This document shows, one piece after another, positions 11,115-24,594 of a DNA stretch of 64,000 nucleotides. This stretch comes from Tubiluchus corallicola (taxonomy: Eukaryota > Priapulida > Priapulimorpha > Priapulimorphida > Tubiluchidae). Position numbers and translations under genes: made by a program. The DNA lies in NCBI GenBank assembly GCA_030141605.1, contig JAQGDQ010000373.1, forward strand, positions 161,001-225,000, given 5' to 3'. The notes beneath the pieces are model-generated. The model was not told the origin of the DNA, searched no databases, and was given only the letters and a program-made list of their open reading frames with translations. The stretch's first letter is position 1; each line of letters starts with the position of its first letter.

Positions 11115-11539
11115 CATTATCAAACTGTCTATGTGAGCACTCTGCTGTTATTACCACACAAATTTCATACGCGGGAGAATTCTTGAAAAGTCATAACGAC
11201 ACTGTCTAAGCGAGCGGCTAATGCAGTCATCATCACAGCATCTTCGCCAGTGCTACCTACACTCATCATCGGATGTTCTATGCCACTTACCTATGCACTG
11301 CAAATCAGTAGCTCAATGTTAATCTATACGAGTGTTGGTCTATATCTACGCAGCAGATTCTTTACTATGTCTATGTGAGCAAAGACTAGTCGTTCCCTCA
11401 CCATCCACAACAGCTCAACTAGTCATTACCTCACCACCCACTACCTTACTACCATATACTATGAACGAGAGTAGCCACTAGTCATTATCAACCACGAGAG
11501 TAGACACTAGTCATTATCTACCTACTGCAGACCATTTAG

Positions 11540-11950
11540 TCATTACCAGGTCATCTACTACAGAATCATTTAGTCGTTACCATGTCATCGACTACAGTAT
11601 CATTTAGTCGCTGCCACGCCATCTAGTACAGTATCATTTAGTCATTACCATGCTATCGATTACAGTATCATTTAGTCGTTACCATGCTATCGACTACAGT
11701 ATCATTTAGTTGTTACCATGCTATCGACTACAGTATCATTTAGTCGTTACCATGCCATGTACTACAGTATAATTTAGTCGCTGCCATGCCATCTACTACA
11801 GTATCATTTAGTCATTACCATGCCATCTAGTACAGTATCATTTAGTCATTACCATGCCATCGACTATAGTATCATTTAGTCGTTACAATGCTATCGACTA
11901 CAGTATCATTTAGTCGTTACCATGCCATCTACTACAGTACCACAGTCATT
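11540..11950. repeat. 34-bp minisatellite, about twelve copies
   Basis: The unit reads GTCGTTACCATGCTATCGAC followed by TACAGTATCATTTA, with drift at the edges. Looser CTAGTCATTA phrases extend to ~11400 and ~12200. Confidence 0.92.
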
Positions 11951-13575
11951 AACACACCGTCTACTACAGTACCATAGTCATTAGCTACCATTAGTACCAT
12001 ATCTACAACAGTACCCTTTAACCATCGTCAAGCACCATCCAGCAGAGTAACTAGTCGTAACACCACACAGTCTACGTAAGCACCCATAAAGCACCAACTA
12101 AAGCACCAACTAGTCAATACCAAAACCACTAGTCAATGAAATACCTACTAGTCATTCTTACACCAGCCATAATAGCATCCACTAGTCATTACGGGAGCAG
12201 CCGCTGATAATTCCTGACGGTTATTACCACAACACCGACACCAGGGTCACCACAAACTTAACAAAGTCATAAAACCAGCCCACAAACAAGAGGTTATAAA
12301 TTACAACAGATGGACGAGGCCTGCGAAGCTTGACTTTTATTTCAGCAACAAACAGGGCGTATTAACCAATTGACCAACTAGGCTATAACCTAGGCCACCA
12401 AAGTTTAAGGACGTCACATTTTAGAAAAAAATCTTATTCTCCCCGGTATACTTTCATATTCATGCAATTGGTGCATTTTATAACACACCACAGACAGTTA
12501 CTGAGATCAGATTTTATATAAGTACAACATAACATACAGGTGCAAGGTATTACACAGCAAGCAGTTGAACAGCCTGTTTGAATGTAAGCGCTATGCAAAT
12601 ACATGTAATTGATAATGACAACATATTAACTAGTGTATCTAATACACCACAAGTAATTGCTTAATCTGTTCATTACATAAATAACCATAAATTCACAACA
12701 CGGATGGGTGGCACAAAATTATCAGCCCAGGGCGTCCTAAAGTCTTTATACGCCCATAGCAACAATTGCGATGGCAGTTTCTATCTAGTATCCACTAACT
12801 CAAACTTTGAAGGGCTGTAAATTTCCATCAAGAATTTCGTCCGCAATACGTTGTCAACCGTAATGAAATGGGACATGAAGAACTAATATATCAGCGCTGA
12901 CAGATTGAGCCTGGTCACGTGACCGAGCTGCTCAATATTTCTCGCAATCATCGTTCATCAGCAAAAGCCAGATCACGTGACACAAATGATTCCTAATTGC
13001 CGTAGTCAGCAATATAGCGATTGTTTACGTCTGGACTACACAAACAGAAGTTGTCCATTTCATAATGAAACACAATCTACGAGACATAAAGTCCATTATA
13101 TAGAAACTTTACATATTTAGAAACAAAAACTAGTCTACTTTACTCTAGTCTATGCAAATTATACTATTAGTTTAACGAAAACCAATACTTGTCGTAGTAG
13201 TGGATGAAGCGGACAAGAACATAACTCGTCAAGCCAGACATACGCGTTGCTGACACGCCGTCAATTGTGGGCATGCAACTATGGCTACTCGATAAAATTG
13301 TACGTGTGCCAATGTTATCGTCACGTTACTGGCACTGGCTTCAGTTTTCCGACTAAAACTAATCCTACGCGTGACAAGTCTTCAACTACAGAAAGAGAGA
13401 ATCAAATTGTGGCTCCCTTGTTGACGACGCCACATTTTTTAAAGTAAAACAGCACGGCTGTGCTAAAACTGCTGACGACTTTGTGAGAAAACATTCTTTC
13501 AGTATCTTCTCATTAGCCACCTTCTTGTGTTAAAGTCTCACAACGTGTTAAATTACAGCAAAACAGGAACAAATC
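11951..13575. other. Intron sequence without recognised features
   Basis: Decaying edge of the 34-bp array to ~12200, then AT-rich unique sequence; nothing else seen. Confidence 0.5.
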
Positions 13576-14162
13576 TTAAAGCAGAAGGTCAAGACAATCT
13601 ACTCTTTAAAATGTTGAAAGGAACCATACTATTTTTTTCAAAAATGATTTACGTGAAAGAATTATTACCACACAAACACAATTTCACGTTCACACCATTA
13701 GCTCTTTGCTGTTACATGCATTTCGTCATTCGTCAATTAGACGGGCACTAGCGCCTGCATTTCGGAAACGCAATGCACAAAAAATAGATGCAATACCTCT
13801 CAGTTCAGATATGTTAGTTTGTGAAGCAGTACACACGTTCGACAGCCCAGTGGTGAATTTGAAATTTAAATTTTTATTTTAAACTTGCATAGTTTTAGTA
13901 CAACACACTAAATATCTCACAGTAGCACTGTACTTCAACTTTCGCAAACACGAGCACAACACGCTCGTGGAATATTATGTTGAAAAATATGTTAGTTTGT
14001 GATGTCATCAATAGTTTAGCTCGCCCGCCGTTAATTAATTGTTTAATGTATCACTTAATTATCAGAAACGCTTTTGCAGTATTAATTGTGATAAAATGTA
14101 CACTTTATGTCGGACTTGAAAATGGGGTAGTGTGTATGAAAAATCATCCTGTCTTCCTTTAA
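13576..14162 (+). mobile_element. Family A MITE, copy 1 (near full length)
   Basis: 587 bp bounded by TTAA: left TTAAAGCAGAAGG, right CTTCCTTTAA (TTAAAGGAAG when reversed). Core marker phrases include CTCAGTTCAGATATGTTAG, AGTTTTAGTACAACACACT and TTGTGATGTCATCA. The TTAAAGGRR end is the published signature of T2 (Kolobok) MITEs. Confidence 0.82.
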
Positions 14163-15033
14163 GCACATTTAGTGCTCGAGACGTGAAAGAAATGAGAACA
14201 GAAATAGACCACATTACTTATTGATTAGCAACCATAAACAAGCTAACGCTTACATCCATTAGCCATCAGCAAGGAGTGTACGCAGCTGATATTAGATACA
14301 TAATTACCGGTTGCACCAATAATTCCTATTATATAATTCCGGCGCTTACGTTAAAGTTCGTTACGTGAGTTTACTAAGACTAACTGCATTATTAAAGAAA
14401 AACAGGATGATTTTTCTTATACCATCCCATGCTTACAAATGCAAGCTTATACAATTTACATGTGAACAAAACATACGTGCACCCGTTCCAACGTTTTGCA
14501 TTCCGGACCGAATGCTTCTCATTCTGGACTAGCTTAAACCTAGCTCAAGTTTCCAATCTACTGATGCCATTAAAATCTTCAACGCAAACATCTTCAATCA
14601 TCATGAAATCTCTCACCCCCCCCCCCCCAATCACAACCAGGGTAACTTAACACCTACATCTTTGTAATATAGTAGCAGTGACAGTAATTATCACTCACTC
14701 GACAGAGCTGCGCCAGGGAGGACACTAGCCAAACATTTGTCTCATATCTCGTTAAGCTCTGAATCTGGGTCAACATTAATGAGTTCTCTCAGCTTCCCAA
14801 CTAGCCGCTGAACGCTAACACAGCGTCTGATGAGGATATGCCTCGTCCGGTCAGCACAGCAACGATAATTACTCTAATCAGTGTGCAAAATTATAGTTTA
14901 GTTTATTGACGAACAACACAATAAAAAATTACACGTCACACAATGCATTCCAACACTTGGAGGATGTGATCGTCATAATTATTGAAACAGTAGAGGTTAA
15001 ACAGTAAATAAGATCTACACGTTTACAAAACTA

Positions 15034-15450
15034 ATATAGGTTTTACATGTCAAATGTAGATTTAGGTAATTCAAATGTGTCTTGGTAACTCAAATGTAGA
15101 CTTAGGTAGTTCAAATGTGTTAACAATGAACAAATCTTAAGCGTTTTTGGTAAGTCAAATGTAGACACATGTCAAGTCAAATGTGACATTTGTATCTCAA
15201 ATGTGGATAGGTGGTAAAGTTTAAGGATGTTAAATTTAATCTTCTTTAATTTCAATTTAATAATTGCTCCTAAGTTAAAATAACAACGTTATAGGCCTAC
15301 TAATAGATGCACTATCTTTGGTTTATCTTTTTCTAATTTGCACTTAAATAACTTAATTACCGATTTATTCAAAGTAATGCATCTACATTTGACTTACCTA
15401 AGTCACATTTGAACTTTCCTGTGTCTACATTTGACGTGTAAAACCTATAT
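15034..15450. mobile_element. Non-autonomous element with ~45-bp imperfect inverted ends
   Basis: The left end ATATAGGTTTTACATGTCAA and right end (reversed) ATATAGGTTTTACACGTCAA continue pairing through AATGTAGA and TTCAAATGTG. The TCAAATGTAGAC motif is repeated several times subterminally on both sides, with an AT-rich centre. Superfamily not identified. Confidence 0.78.
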
Positions 15451-15905
15451 AATTACATAAATGCGATTTTGCTATCAATTGAATATGATTTTCTGTGACA
15501 GAGGTATTATTTTCTTCTTTCAAAACAGTCTGTGGTATAATTTGTTTTTATTTATGATTATTTGAATTGACATTAGAATTGGTCATTATGTTTATTAGAA
15601 TTGTACTTGCTGTTTTTCATTGTGTATAATGTGTGTAAATTTTTGTCACTAAGTATTAAAATATGTTCGTTACCTTTTATTATGTATGTATGTAGTGTTT
15701 AGTCTGTAACTATGTCCATTGTATATATGATCGTTGTCGTTCAATGCGTCTCATGCGTTGGATTCTAAATTATCTATCTATGTGAATAGGTTTAATACGT
15801 TACTTCTTAAATCCTTTTAGAAATTTTAAACATATCCCTACAAATAGAGGGAATGTATTCTCTGTACATAGTTTTTAAAAATAAAGAATTATAATAATAA
15901 AAAAG
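15451..15905 (+). other. Probable LINE 3' tail
   Basis: AT-rich sequence ending AATAAAGAATTATAATAATAA, which looks like the polyadenylated TAA-repeat end of a non-LTR element. No coding part recognised. Confidence 0.35.
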
Positions 15906-16159
15906 ATATAATTTGAAATTAAATTTGCAAGTTCACTTTCATTTTCGTTCATCGGAAATATAAATTTTTCCTGTACCGTAAGATTAACAAAGTTTGGCGA
16001 AATTTCATTGACATGAGAGAACAGGCTTTGTTAATTGCTACATTCAAGAATTAAATGCTCTCCGTCATCAATTTTTTTTGATCTGTACAAAAATTGCATA
16101 GTCTGTTGTTATAAACCATGGCTTGTAATACAAACAGATTTTGTAATACAAACAGATAA

Positions 16160-16700
16160 TAACATCATCCAGTATTGCCGAATTGTAACTGTGGATTTCG
16201 ATTTGAGTCTGTTCAACACTTTTTGTTGTGCTGCCCATTACATCAACTAGCTAGGGTTGTTATGTTTGATAAATTAAATGCAATACTTCTGCCCGAAAAC
16301 CTTAATATAGCTGCCTTAGGAACTAATGATCTGTTGAAGTTGTTATTGTTCGGTAAAGATGAATTTAACTATGTTACTAACTGTAAAATATTCCAATGTA
16401 TACATGACTTTATATTACGTACTAAACGCTTCCGGTAGTTTCTATCTGATATAAAATCATCATTCTTAAATAATCGTACATTAATATTTACTAACCGTCA
16501 TTTTCTACTAATGTCTAATGTATCACTGTAGTAAAACTTTAGTATACTAAAGTATACTAAAAACTAAGTATAGTTTATTCTTACTGTAAATGTTCTTGTA
16601 AATAGTATATAAAGTCTGTTCTGGTGAGGATCCTAAATCATGTTGTATAAACTGTCTGATCCAATCCTAAATAAATTATGTAAACTAACTAAACTAAACA
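16160..16700 (+). mobile_element. LINE remnant: C-terminal end of reverse-transcriptase ORF and 3' tail
   Basis: An open frame 16175-16438 reads PNCNCGFRFESVQHFLLCCP and onward, the CxC...HxxxxC finger-like end typical of several non-LTR retrotransposon ORF2 proteins, ending at TAG. It is followed by ~240 bp of 3' UTR ending in TAAACTAACTAAACTAAAC. 5' truncated; inactive. Confidence 0.75.
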
Positions 16701-18350
16701 GATTTCACTAGTTTCATTCGCTTCCGTGAAACTAAAAGTTACAACAGGAAGTAACAGACACATATGCATTATTGAAAAGGCTCCACCTCATTAAACAGCC
16801 CACGCCTAGGCAATATATACATAATAGGTCAAAAAGTTTTACCCACATCTACCAACGTTGTAGTCAAAAGTTCCCCTATCGTTCCGATGACCCCAAAATA
16901 ATGTGCCTCCTAAAACTCCTCTGCCAGCACCGCATCCCTCTCCCACCAACGCCCCGGGGTTTTAGCTGCCGCAAAATGAAAAAAAATCACTTCACTTTTC
17001 ATTTTTCTCGTTGGTAGGAATGTAAAAGAGTTACTCGCACAATCGAGTGGCATTAAAAGGTTACCAGTTGCTATAGCAACAGGACCTACAATAAAACTAG
17101 TTGTGTTATAAAACTTCAAGCGACTTTTCGCATTACATTTTAAAATCTTTATGCCTTGATGATGATACAAATGAAATCAACCGAAGAATGGAATTATTGT
17201 AGCTTTGTCATCATCAAAGCCATTAACGTGGATTAAAATTATTGTTCTGGCCAAAATTATGGCAGGTGATTATTGGTAGTTAGGGACGCGGCAGTCACAG
17301 TATAAAGTTGTTGTCTATCAATTTTTGATATTGTTAATGTACAATGCAACAGCTTCAAATTTACAAACATATAAAATGTCATATTTGAGTGCGTGTTTCG
17401 TTAACCATGAAACATGAAAATGTTCATAAGAAATAATAGAGGTGTCATAATACAGCCTTGGGAAGCATTAAAGGGAGAGAATAGTTGGCTCATACTTGGT
17501 TTCTGTTGGGGTTGCAGTACTGTTGTCTACAGGGTATAAATGGTTCTAGACACAGTCAAAAAAATAAAGGGAGAGGAATTTTCATCCCAAACAATTTTTT
17601 CGTATGATATTATATTATTTGATATTGCGCTTAATTGTTTGAAAAACTTGTGCATTGGAAAAGAAAATTCTTAATAATATAAAGTATTTGCGCCACCTGG
17701 TAAAATGGCAGTGGATCATCATTAAACACATTATTGATCTTACTGAAGACACAAAGCAATTTAAGCTTTTGATTAGTTCGTGAAGACTCACAAATGCTCT
17801 CTATTTTGTTATCTAAACTTGTCCCAAAAAACTGCCGTCAAAACGGTTATCGCGGGAGTTTGAATTTGCAAGTTTTATACAGCGTTACTGCTAACGCAAG
17901 CCCTGTACGCAGTAAGTGATACAAAATTTCAAGACGAACTTTTCAAGCTTTATTTATGAAGAGTGTTTATTGTGCTTTAAGTTACTGTAACGCTGCTGCA
18001 TTATTGTTAATGTTGCTGGTGTTGCTCAGCCGTTATTGTTGCTCTTGCATAAATGCAGTATAAGTTTGACGTACTAATAGTAAAAGAGCAGTTTTACGTT
18101 TATTTGGGGATCAGAGAACACTTTAAAGAGACTGTCCCCAGATAATGAGCTCTAATGAAATTAGAAAGAGAAATTCTGGAATAATCTGTTTACGGTGACG
18201 GGCGCAGCAAGAGACACGAACGCAGCTGAAATGCCTGATTACTCTCTGACAGTATCCTTAGTTACCGTAAGATAACCAAACCGTGTCTGCAACCATTTAT
18301 ACCCGTAGACAACAGTACTGCAACCACAACAGAAGCCGAATATGAGCCAA
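16701..18350. other. Intron sequence, mostly unannotated
   Basis: Contains a 5'-truncated family B fragment at ~17640-17980 (plus strand; ATCGCGGGAGTTTGAATTTG, TACAGCGTTACTGC, TTGTGCTTTAA). Nothing else supported. Confidence 0.6.
17640..17980 (+). mobile_element. Family B MITE fragment (3' half)
   Basis: Matches the right half of 40122-40753, with the terminal TTGTGCTTTAA at ~17978. Confidence 0.7.
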
Positions 18351-18352
18351 CC

Positions 18353-18655
18353 AGTATGACCCAATAACAGAGGTCAACTACAAGCACTGTGTTTGCGACC
18401 ATTACCCAATAACAGAGGTCAACTACAAGCTCTGTGTTTGCGACCATCACCAAATAACAGAGGTCAACTACAAGCTCTGTGTTTGCGACCATTACCAAAT
18501 AACAGAGGTCAACTACAAGCTCTGTGTTTGCGACCATTACCCAATAACAGAGGTCAACTACAAGCTCTGTGTCTGCGACCATTACCAAATAACAGAGGTC
18601 AACTACAAGATCTGTGTTTGCGACCATCACCAAATAACAGAGTGCACCATTACCA
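18353..18655. repeat. 45-bp minisatellite, about 6.5 copies
   Basis: The unit contains CCAATAACAGAGGTCAACTA and AGCTCTGTGTTTGCGACC. Open frames across it are repeat artefacts (45 = 15 codons). Confidence 0.93.
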
Positions 18656-19737
18656 TGAACCGGAGTTCCACGGTGACTGGCTACAAGACATTCAGGAATC
18701 TCTGTGTCCACAACCACACATCTATGGTAATGACATAGGAACTGGCTGCCATACCCATGTGGACACTGGCTTACACAGTGAGAAACTTTATGAAACCCCA
18801 CAGGAATAAACAAAATTAACTGAGACAATTATTTTGCAGAATGGTTAACATCTGCTGGAAGTGGTCCTCATCATTCCCGGATGGGTGGTCCTTTGGTCAC
18901 TTTTAAAATGCTGAACGTGATTCTTTGGCTGGTGGTCCTTTGCCTGTTGTTTCTTTGACTCGTGATCCTTTCACTGGTGGCATTTTGATCATCACAAAAT
19001 GGGAGGACAACAAATCAAGGTTGAAACTTGAAAAAGCAGGTGCACAGAACATTTGTTATTTGTTTAACCAATCAAATTAGATCAACTTTTATCAAAATCT
19101 GGTTTCAACCAGTCCAAGACGCCAACACGTTCTGGTTCATCTTCCCACCGCCTAGATCTGGTTCACAAGGCCTCCGCCAGGTGGCACCTGTAGCTACGAA
19201 AGACCACGATGCGTCAAAAGTTCAGTAATAGATCATATTGTCCTCGCCCATGGCTGGGTTTACACAGCGTATTTTCTCATACGCAATATCAATATTTACA
19301 CAGAAGTTTTTAAGCCGCCGTTTCTGCTGTTTACTAAAGCAGCTAAAGAGGGCCCTAATTGCCCAGCTCTTGTGAGAAAAATTCAATCGTGCCAGCACAG
19401 TTCACCACAGGAAGCGGAAGTTAGTTGAGAACGTAAAAAAAAACTACAAAACCAAAAACTGCAACTAATCGCCTTGGTACCCTGTCTGAAGTCTCACTAA
19501 GTTTGGCAGCATGAGGACAAACAAACTTTTTACCACCCCTCTCTTTCAATTCTCCTTTCTCCCCTTTTACAAATGTCAAGACTTGTGCAACAGATACCTC
19601 TTAGTACTTGACCGATTTCTCACCTCAATTTAAAATCGTACGCCAGAAATATTTGTTACTCAAACACATATAGGCAGTGGGTATGACTCGAGGGCAGAAT
19701 GTTTTTCCTATAGGACATCCGGTAACACTTGTATTTT
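18656..19737. other. Intron sequence without recognised gene
   Basis: 18860-18985 has loose CTGGTGGTCCTTTG repeats; the rest is unique sequence. Confidence 0.5.
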
Positions 19738-20290
19738 AATATTTATTATCATTATTAGATATTTATTAGTGTCAAAAATACATACAATAGAAGAAAAAAA
19801 ACATGACATACATACAATTTCAAGTTTGAAATACAATGACGCTACATACAAACAAAACAATTACTAATAAAACAAATATTGTTAAATCTTCCTGTTTGTT
19901 ATATTAGTTATTTAAATGAAAGGTTTGATTAGTATTGAAAATAAATTGTCATTCATTAGGCCTCATTTTCAATGATACGATCATTACATAGTATATTGTT
20001 CATCATGTCATAAAAACGCTTTTTCAACATAATCAATAAATGCCCAACAATCAATAATCAATAATCTAAATCATTACTTCCCATCAAGAATAAAAATTTA
20101 TCAGCATCGCTCATAAGGAAAAATTCTGGTATAATTACACTGATGTGATTATATAATTTTCCTCTAAGATCATTGTAATATGGGCATTTTATAACAAAGT
20201 GTAATTCGTCTTCGATTTCATTTCTTAAACAATATGAGCATATACGATTCTCAGCTGGGATTTTTCCAGGTTTAACGTACCTCTTTCAAT
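19738..20290 (-). mobile_element. LINE remnant (ORF2 C-terminus and 3' UTR), family L1a
   Basis: On the minus strand, 20275-20067 translates without a stop to PGKIPAENRICSYCLRNEIE, then DELHFVIKCPYYNDLRGKLY: a CxxC...HxxxxC non-LTR ORF2 ending. The 3' UTR below it (19769-20085) is shared with 37231-37526. 5' truncated. Confidence 0.78.
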
Positions 20291-20489
20291 GCACGAAGTA
20301 TTGACAGTCGTTCTCGCGTTCGAGCCTTGTATAATGAAACTTCATGAATTTTTATTAGGAAATATTCTCTATGAAAACTGTCAGAAACAGACTGCGAACT
20401 TTTAATACAGACTTATCAACTTATAAATGGGAAATTATGTGGTTTACATTTAAATTGTAAAGACAGCCAGCAAAGCGCTGACTAGACAC

Positions 20490-21090
20490 ACATATATATA
20501 TATAATAATCTTTATTTGCCATTAAAATATATTGATAATCACTGATAAAAACTTTACAGAGATAATCAATCAGTGTTAGTTAATAAAAACTTACACTGCT
20601 AAAGGCAAATGCGTCAGAGCAATCTAAACTACTGTGCAGTAATGGAAAGTAACGACGAATAAAATCAAACATATTTACAATTATGCACAAAAAATGAAAA
20701 AACTATGATTTAATTAATATTGCCGTGGATATATGAATTCTGAATTAGTGTGTATGTTGTCGTAGTGGTGTGATGGTATTTCATATCTGGTTAATATTTA
20801 GTGATTTTAATTTTGTTTTAAATGCTGATAGGGACTTGATTTGTTCAACCTGTAATGGTAGAGAATTCCAAAGTAGAATTGCTTGTTTGATTGCAGAGTT
20901 CGTTCCATAGTGGATATTTGTCCTAATTTGTTTTAGATTGCTTGTTCTGGAATTAACGATAGGATTTGGAAAAAAGGTAAATCTGTTATTCTGGAATGGT
21001 TTGCTGATGTTGTTAACGTATTTAAATATAAAAAAGCAGAGTAAAATATTCTTTGTGTGCTTCAATGATTGGGAATTTTAAAGTTTTTCT
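20490..21090 (-). mobile_element. LINE remnant (ORF2 C-terminus and tail), second family
   Basis: The minus-strand frame 21065-20781 contains TNIHYGTNSAIKQAILLWNS followed by LPL and SLSAFKTKLKSL, the 'WNSLP...FK..LK' ending of CR1/L2/RTE-like ORFs. The tail ends with an ATAATAATCTTTATTTGCC-type stretch on the plus strand. Confidence 0.75.
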
Positions 21091-21495
21091 CAGGTTAGTT
21101 GTTGAAGCTTTGAATTTTTGTCTACCTGCCTTACTACTTATAGACAGACCTCCCAGAAATTGTCAAAAGAATGGCACATTAGCAACGGCTAGATGGAGAA
21201 CTAAAAGTTAACTTTGCCATAATCGATTGCAATCGGTAAATATATTTGAATTGCAAATGGTAAAAGTAGAATAAACACGTGTTAGTTCCGCCACATGCTC
21301 AAGTATTTCCATTAGCTTAATTCCCTACGCCCTTTTGACCTGTACATTTCTTTCATGAATCCGATTTATAATTATTAGTACAAAACATTAATACTCGGAA
21401 CGCTAAGTTAATTAACACCCAGTACTGATGATTGGCCAGTCTTTTCAGTTTGTAAAGAAGATCAAATTGGCTGCATAAATGTGCGACAATAAATG

Positions 21496-21833
21496 TATGG
21501 GTGAGCATCGAACTTTCGAGTTCGAATTCGATTCGAACGAGTTTTCTTAGTTCGAATTCGATTCGAACCTAAAATTACGGGAAAATGTTTGAAACAGCAT
21601 ACAATTAGCTGCAGTTTCTGTGTCAAATTTTTAAGAAACTATAGTGGTTTTACTGCAGAACAAAATCATGTAATATCAAGATAATCAAGTAATATCTTTG
21701 TAAGACAACTTTTCACTACTGGTTCGAGAGCTGATTCAAAAATCTTCCAAACTCAATTTGATTCGGATTCAAAATAGCGAAATTCGATTCGATTCAAGTT
21801 CGCTTCCTGGTACATCCCTAGTGCTCATCCCTA
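21496..21833. mobile_element. hAT-like MITE, diverged copy
   Basis: Ends TATGGGTGAGCATCGAA and GTGCTCATCCCTA are inverted; subterminal TTCGAATTCGATTCGAAC repeats match 41669-42162. The target duplication is not clear. Confidence 0.68.
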
Positions 21834-22350
21834 GTGACAACAGAAAATTACAACGTTTAATACTTAAAACGTAATAGAATGTTGGTAATGCTTTTCTATT
21901 TTACGATGTAGAGGCAGCTGTTAGCCTGCTCCAGGAGTTGATTTACGTGCGTGTGCACTGTACAAGCTCTAGATCGATTACATGCGTCTGGAATCTTAAA
22001 GCTCAGCGGTGCGGAAGCTGGCGGGGAGTCACTGAACCATGAAGCTAGAAATAGGCTTCATGATCAAGATCACGATAATCTCAGCCAGAAGTTTTGCAGA
22101 CGCAAAGCGTTGTGTCTTGTTAGATGTATGATATTCTGCTTGCAGTCAATCTCTGTTCAATAATAAACAATATCAGACTGTTTGTCTGTATGTCTGTCTA
22201 CGGTTTCCTGTCGAAGGGCCATGGTACAGCATCAGCATCAATGTTGTATCTAACTCCAGGCATTCATAACTCATTGCCCATACGTTAGTTTGTTTAACAA
22301 GAGGGCCTACAGGAGACGCCAGGATCAATTTCCAGAACCGTAAATGATAA

Positions 22351-23037
22351 TTCAATGTCTTTCATTTCAACACGAACTTGAAAAAGCCTCGCTATTCGTT
22401 GGTAGTACAGCAGTCAGTACCAAGAGATTCATTATCAGTTGCAAATTTATGTCTCATAACAGAGATTATGTTTAGTTTCATGCTGTGAGTCTGATAATTC
22501 AATGTCTTTAATTTCAACACGAACTTGAAAAAGCCTCGCTATTCGTTGGTAGTACAGCAGTCAGTACCAAGAGATTCATTATCAGTTGCAAATTTATGTC
22601 TCATAACAGAGATTATGTTTAGTTTCATGCTGTGAGTCTGATAATTAAATGTCTTTCATTTCAACGCGAACTAGAAAAAGTCTCGCTATTCGTTGGTAGT
22701 ACAGCAGTGCCAAGAGATTCATTATCAGTTGCAAATTTATATCTGGTAACAGAGATTATGTTTAGTTTCATGCTGTGAGTCTGATAATTAAATGTATTTC
22801 ATTTCAACGCGAACTTGAAAAAAGCCTTGCTATTCGTTGGTAGTACAGCAGTGCCAAGAGATTCATTATCAGTTGCAAACTTATGTCTAGTAACAAAGAT
22901 TATGTATAGTTTCATGCTGTAAGTCTGATAATTCAATGTCTTTAATTTCAACACAAACTTGAAAAAGCCTCGCTATTCGTTGGTAGTACAGCAGTGCCAA
23001 GAGATTCATTATCAGTTGCAAATTTATGTCTCATAAC
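22351..23037. repeat. ~147-bp tandem repeat, nearly five copies
   Basis: TTCAATGTCTTTCATTTCAA and CTATTCGTTGGTAGTACAGC recur with starts at ~22351, 22498, 22645, 22788 and 22932; later copies have a 4-bp deletion (CAGTCAGTACC to CAGTGCC). Confidence 0.93.
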
Positions 23038-23544
23038 ATAAAATAATATAATTTTTAAGGCGATTTTTCTGAAACCTATTTCAGGTGCCCCCTTTCGTGT
23101 CCTTTAAGCCTTTCAATTTACTGTAAAAGTTATTTATCAACTCATTAGAATTTTATAGTACAAATGACAACTACTTCTTACAAAATCATACACCGGGGAG
23201 CTACAAAAGAGATCGCTACCAAGCCATATATAACCTTTGCAATTCGTACAACACTGTTTCCGAAAGTATTGATTTTATATTTGAACGATCTATGCCGGGT
23301 CAACGTACCCGCATTCAAACTAATCTCAAAATGTATCCTACGTAATATGCACTGGATACATTAAAATTAGATGCATGTCTGATTGTGTGCGAGACGTGGG
23401 CTATATTTCATGACTCTGTCTGGCGAGCCTAGATTACTGTCAACACAGCTTGTCAAATTTAGACAAATGTGTGTACAATGCACACGATGAAAGGAAGCTC
23501 TTTTAAAATCTAACCAATTTCATCAAACGTGGTATCGACTTAAT

Positions 23545-24230
23545 TTAAAGCACAAGAAAACCTTCCACTTACATAAAGCTTAAAAAAATTCGTCTTGAAA
23601 TTTTATACCAGTTACGAACTGCCTTTTTGCATGCAGGGCTTTACGTCGGCAGTAACGCTGTATAAAACTTGTAAATTTAAACTCCCGCGATGACCGATGA
23701 CATTTTGACGACAGGTCTTTTGAAACAAGTTTAGATAACATTTTGGAAAGTTTGAAAAAATAATCAGAGCATTCGTAGTGCACACATCACTAACTAAATG
23801 AAATTTTAAATTACTGTATCTTGTCAATAAGATTAAAAATACGTTTTTGGTTAGTGAGTGGTGCATCCTGGAGGGTGAGTCAGCGACATTTTAAGAATTG
23901 GTGAAAGTATTTTAAAGAATTAATAATTTTCTTTTCTAGTTAAGTGTAAGTCTTTCCAGCAGGTAAAACAAAAAGCTAAGTAACACAACTTTGCATGGAA
24001 AGTTTCTGGGACATAATTAAACATTGCCTTTTCTTCCCGATTTACGTTGTGCGTATATGACGTCATGTTATGGCATCGTCGGAGAAGTATTGCGGGAGAT
24101 TCAAAATGAAAACAAACAAAAATTACTTTTAACGCGAGTATGATATATGCATAAAAATGCTGTGAAGTACTATAATTTTCAAGGCGATTTTTCCGAAACC
24201 TACTTCGGATACCCCTTTTTGGTCCTTTAA
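23545..24230 (-). mobile_element. Family B MITE, copy 2 (full length)
   Basis: TTAA at both ends: TTTAAAGCACAAGAAAACC at left and GGTCCTTTAA at right. The internal TGACGTCA-like site at ~24058 and TCGCGGGAGTTT on the reverse strand are family markers. Continuous with a 247-bp segment E that is also duplicated elsewhere. Confidence 0.85.
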
Positions 24231-24477
24231 AGGTTAGCCGCTAAATAGTCAGTCAGTAAGAGCCTGTTTAGACTAGATATGAGATTGTGTGTAGGCTGTT
24301 CTTCGTAAATCAGACAGCTGCCTGTGTTGTTTGTCAGTCGAATGTGACTAATTCATTCATTCTGTCTTAACTCGTCATATGGTCACAGGACTATTACTCA
24401 ATGTAGCTGAATCGCGTTAAGCGTCGTGTTAGTTCAAAAGTCCAAACTGTCAACATCTAGTATCGTGCTTACTGGAG
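24231..24477. repeat. Segment E, copy 1
   Basis: About 247 bp, about 95% like 39887-40121 reversed by eye (shared AGAGCCTGTTTAGACTAGAT, TCATATGGTCACAGGACTAT). It abuts family B at TTAA in both places. Confidence 0.82.
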
Positions 24478-24499
24478 TGATGATTAAGTTTCCACGAGT

Positions 24500-24594
24500 C
24501 ATATGATATATGCATAAAACTGCTGTAAAGTACTATAACTTTTAAGGCGATTTTCAAGAAACGTACTTCAGGTACCCCTTTTCTTGTCCTTTAA
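24500..24594 (-). mobile_element. Family B MITE end fragment
   Basis: Contains ATGATATATGCATAAAACTG and CTTCAGGTACCCCTTTTCTT, ending GTCCTTTAA; only one end of the element is present. Confidence 0.7.

Noticed and set aside
11540-11950. Possible CRISPR-like or regulatory repeat array
   Set aside because: 34-bp units abut without spacers; simple minisatellite.
18262-18828. Open frames of 138 and 188 codons over a repeat
   Set aside because: 45-bp minisatellite artefacts; not supported outside the array.
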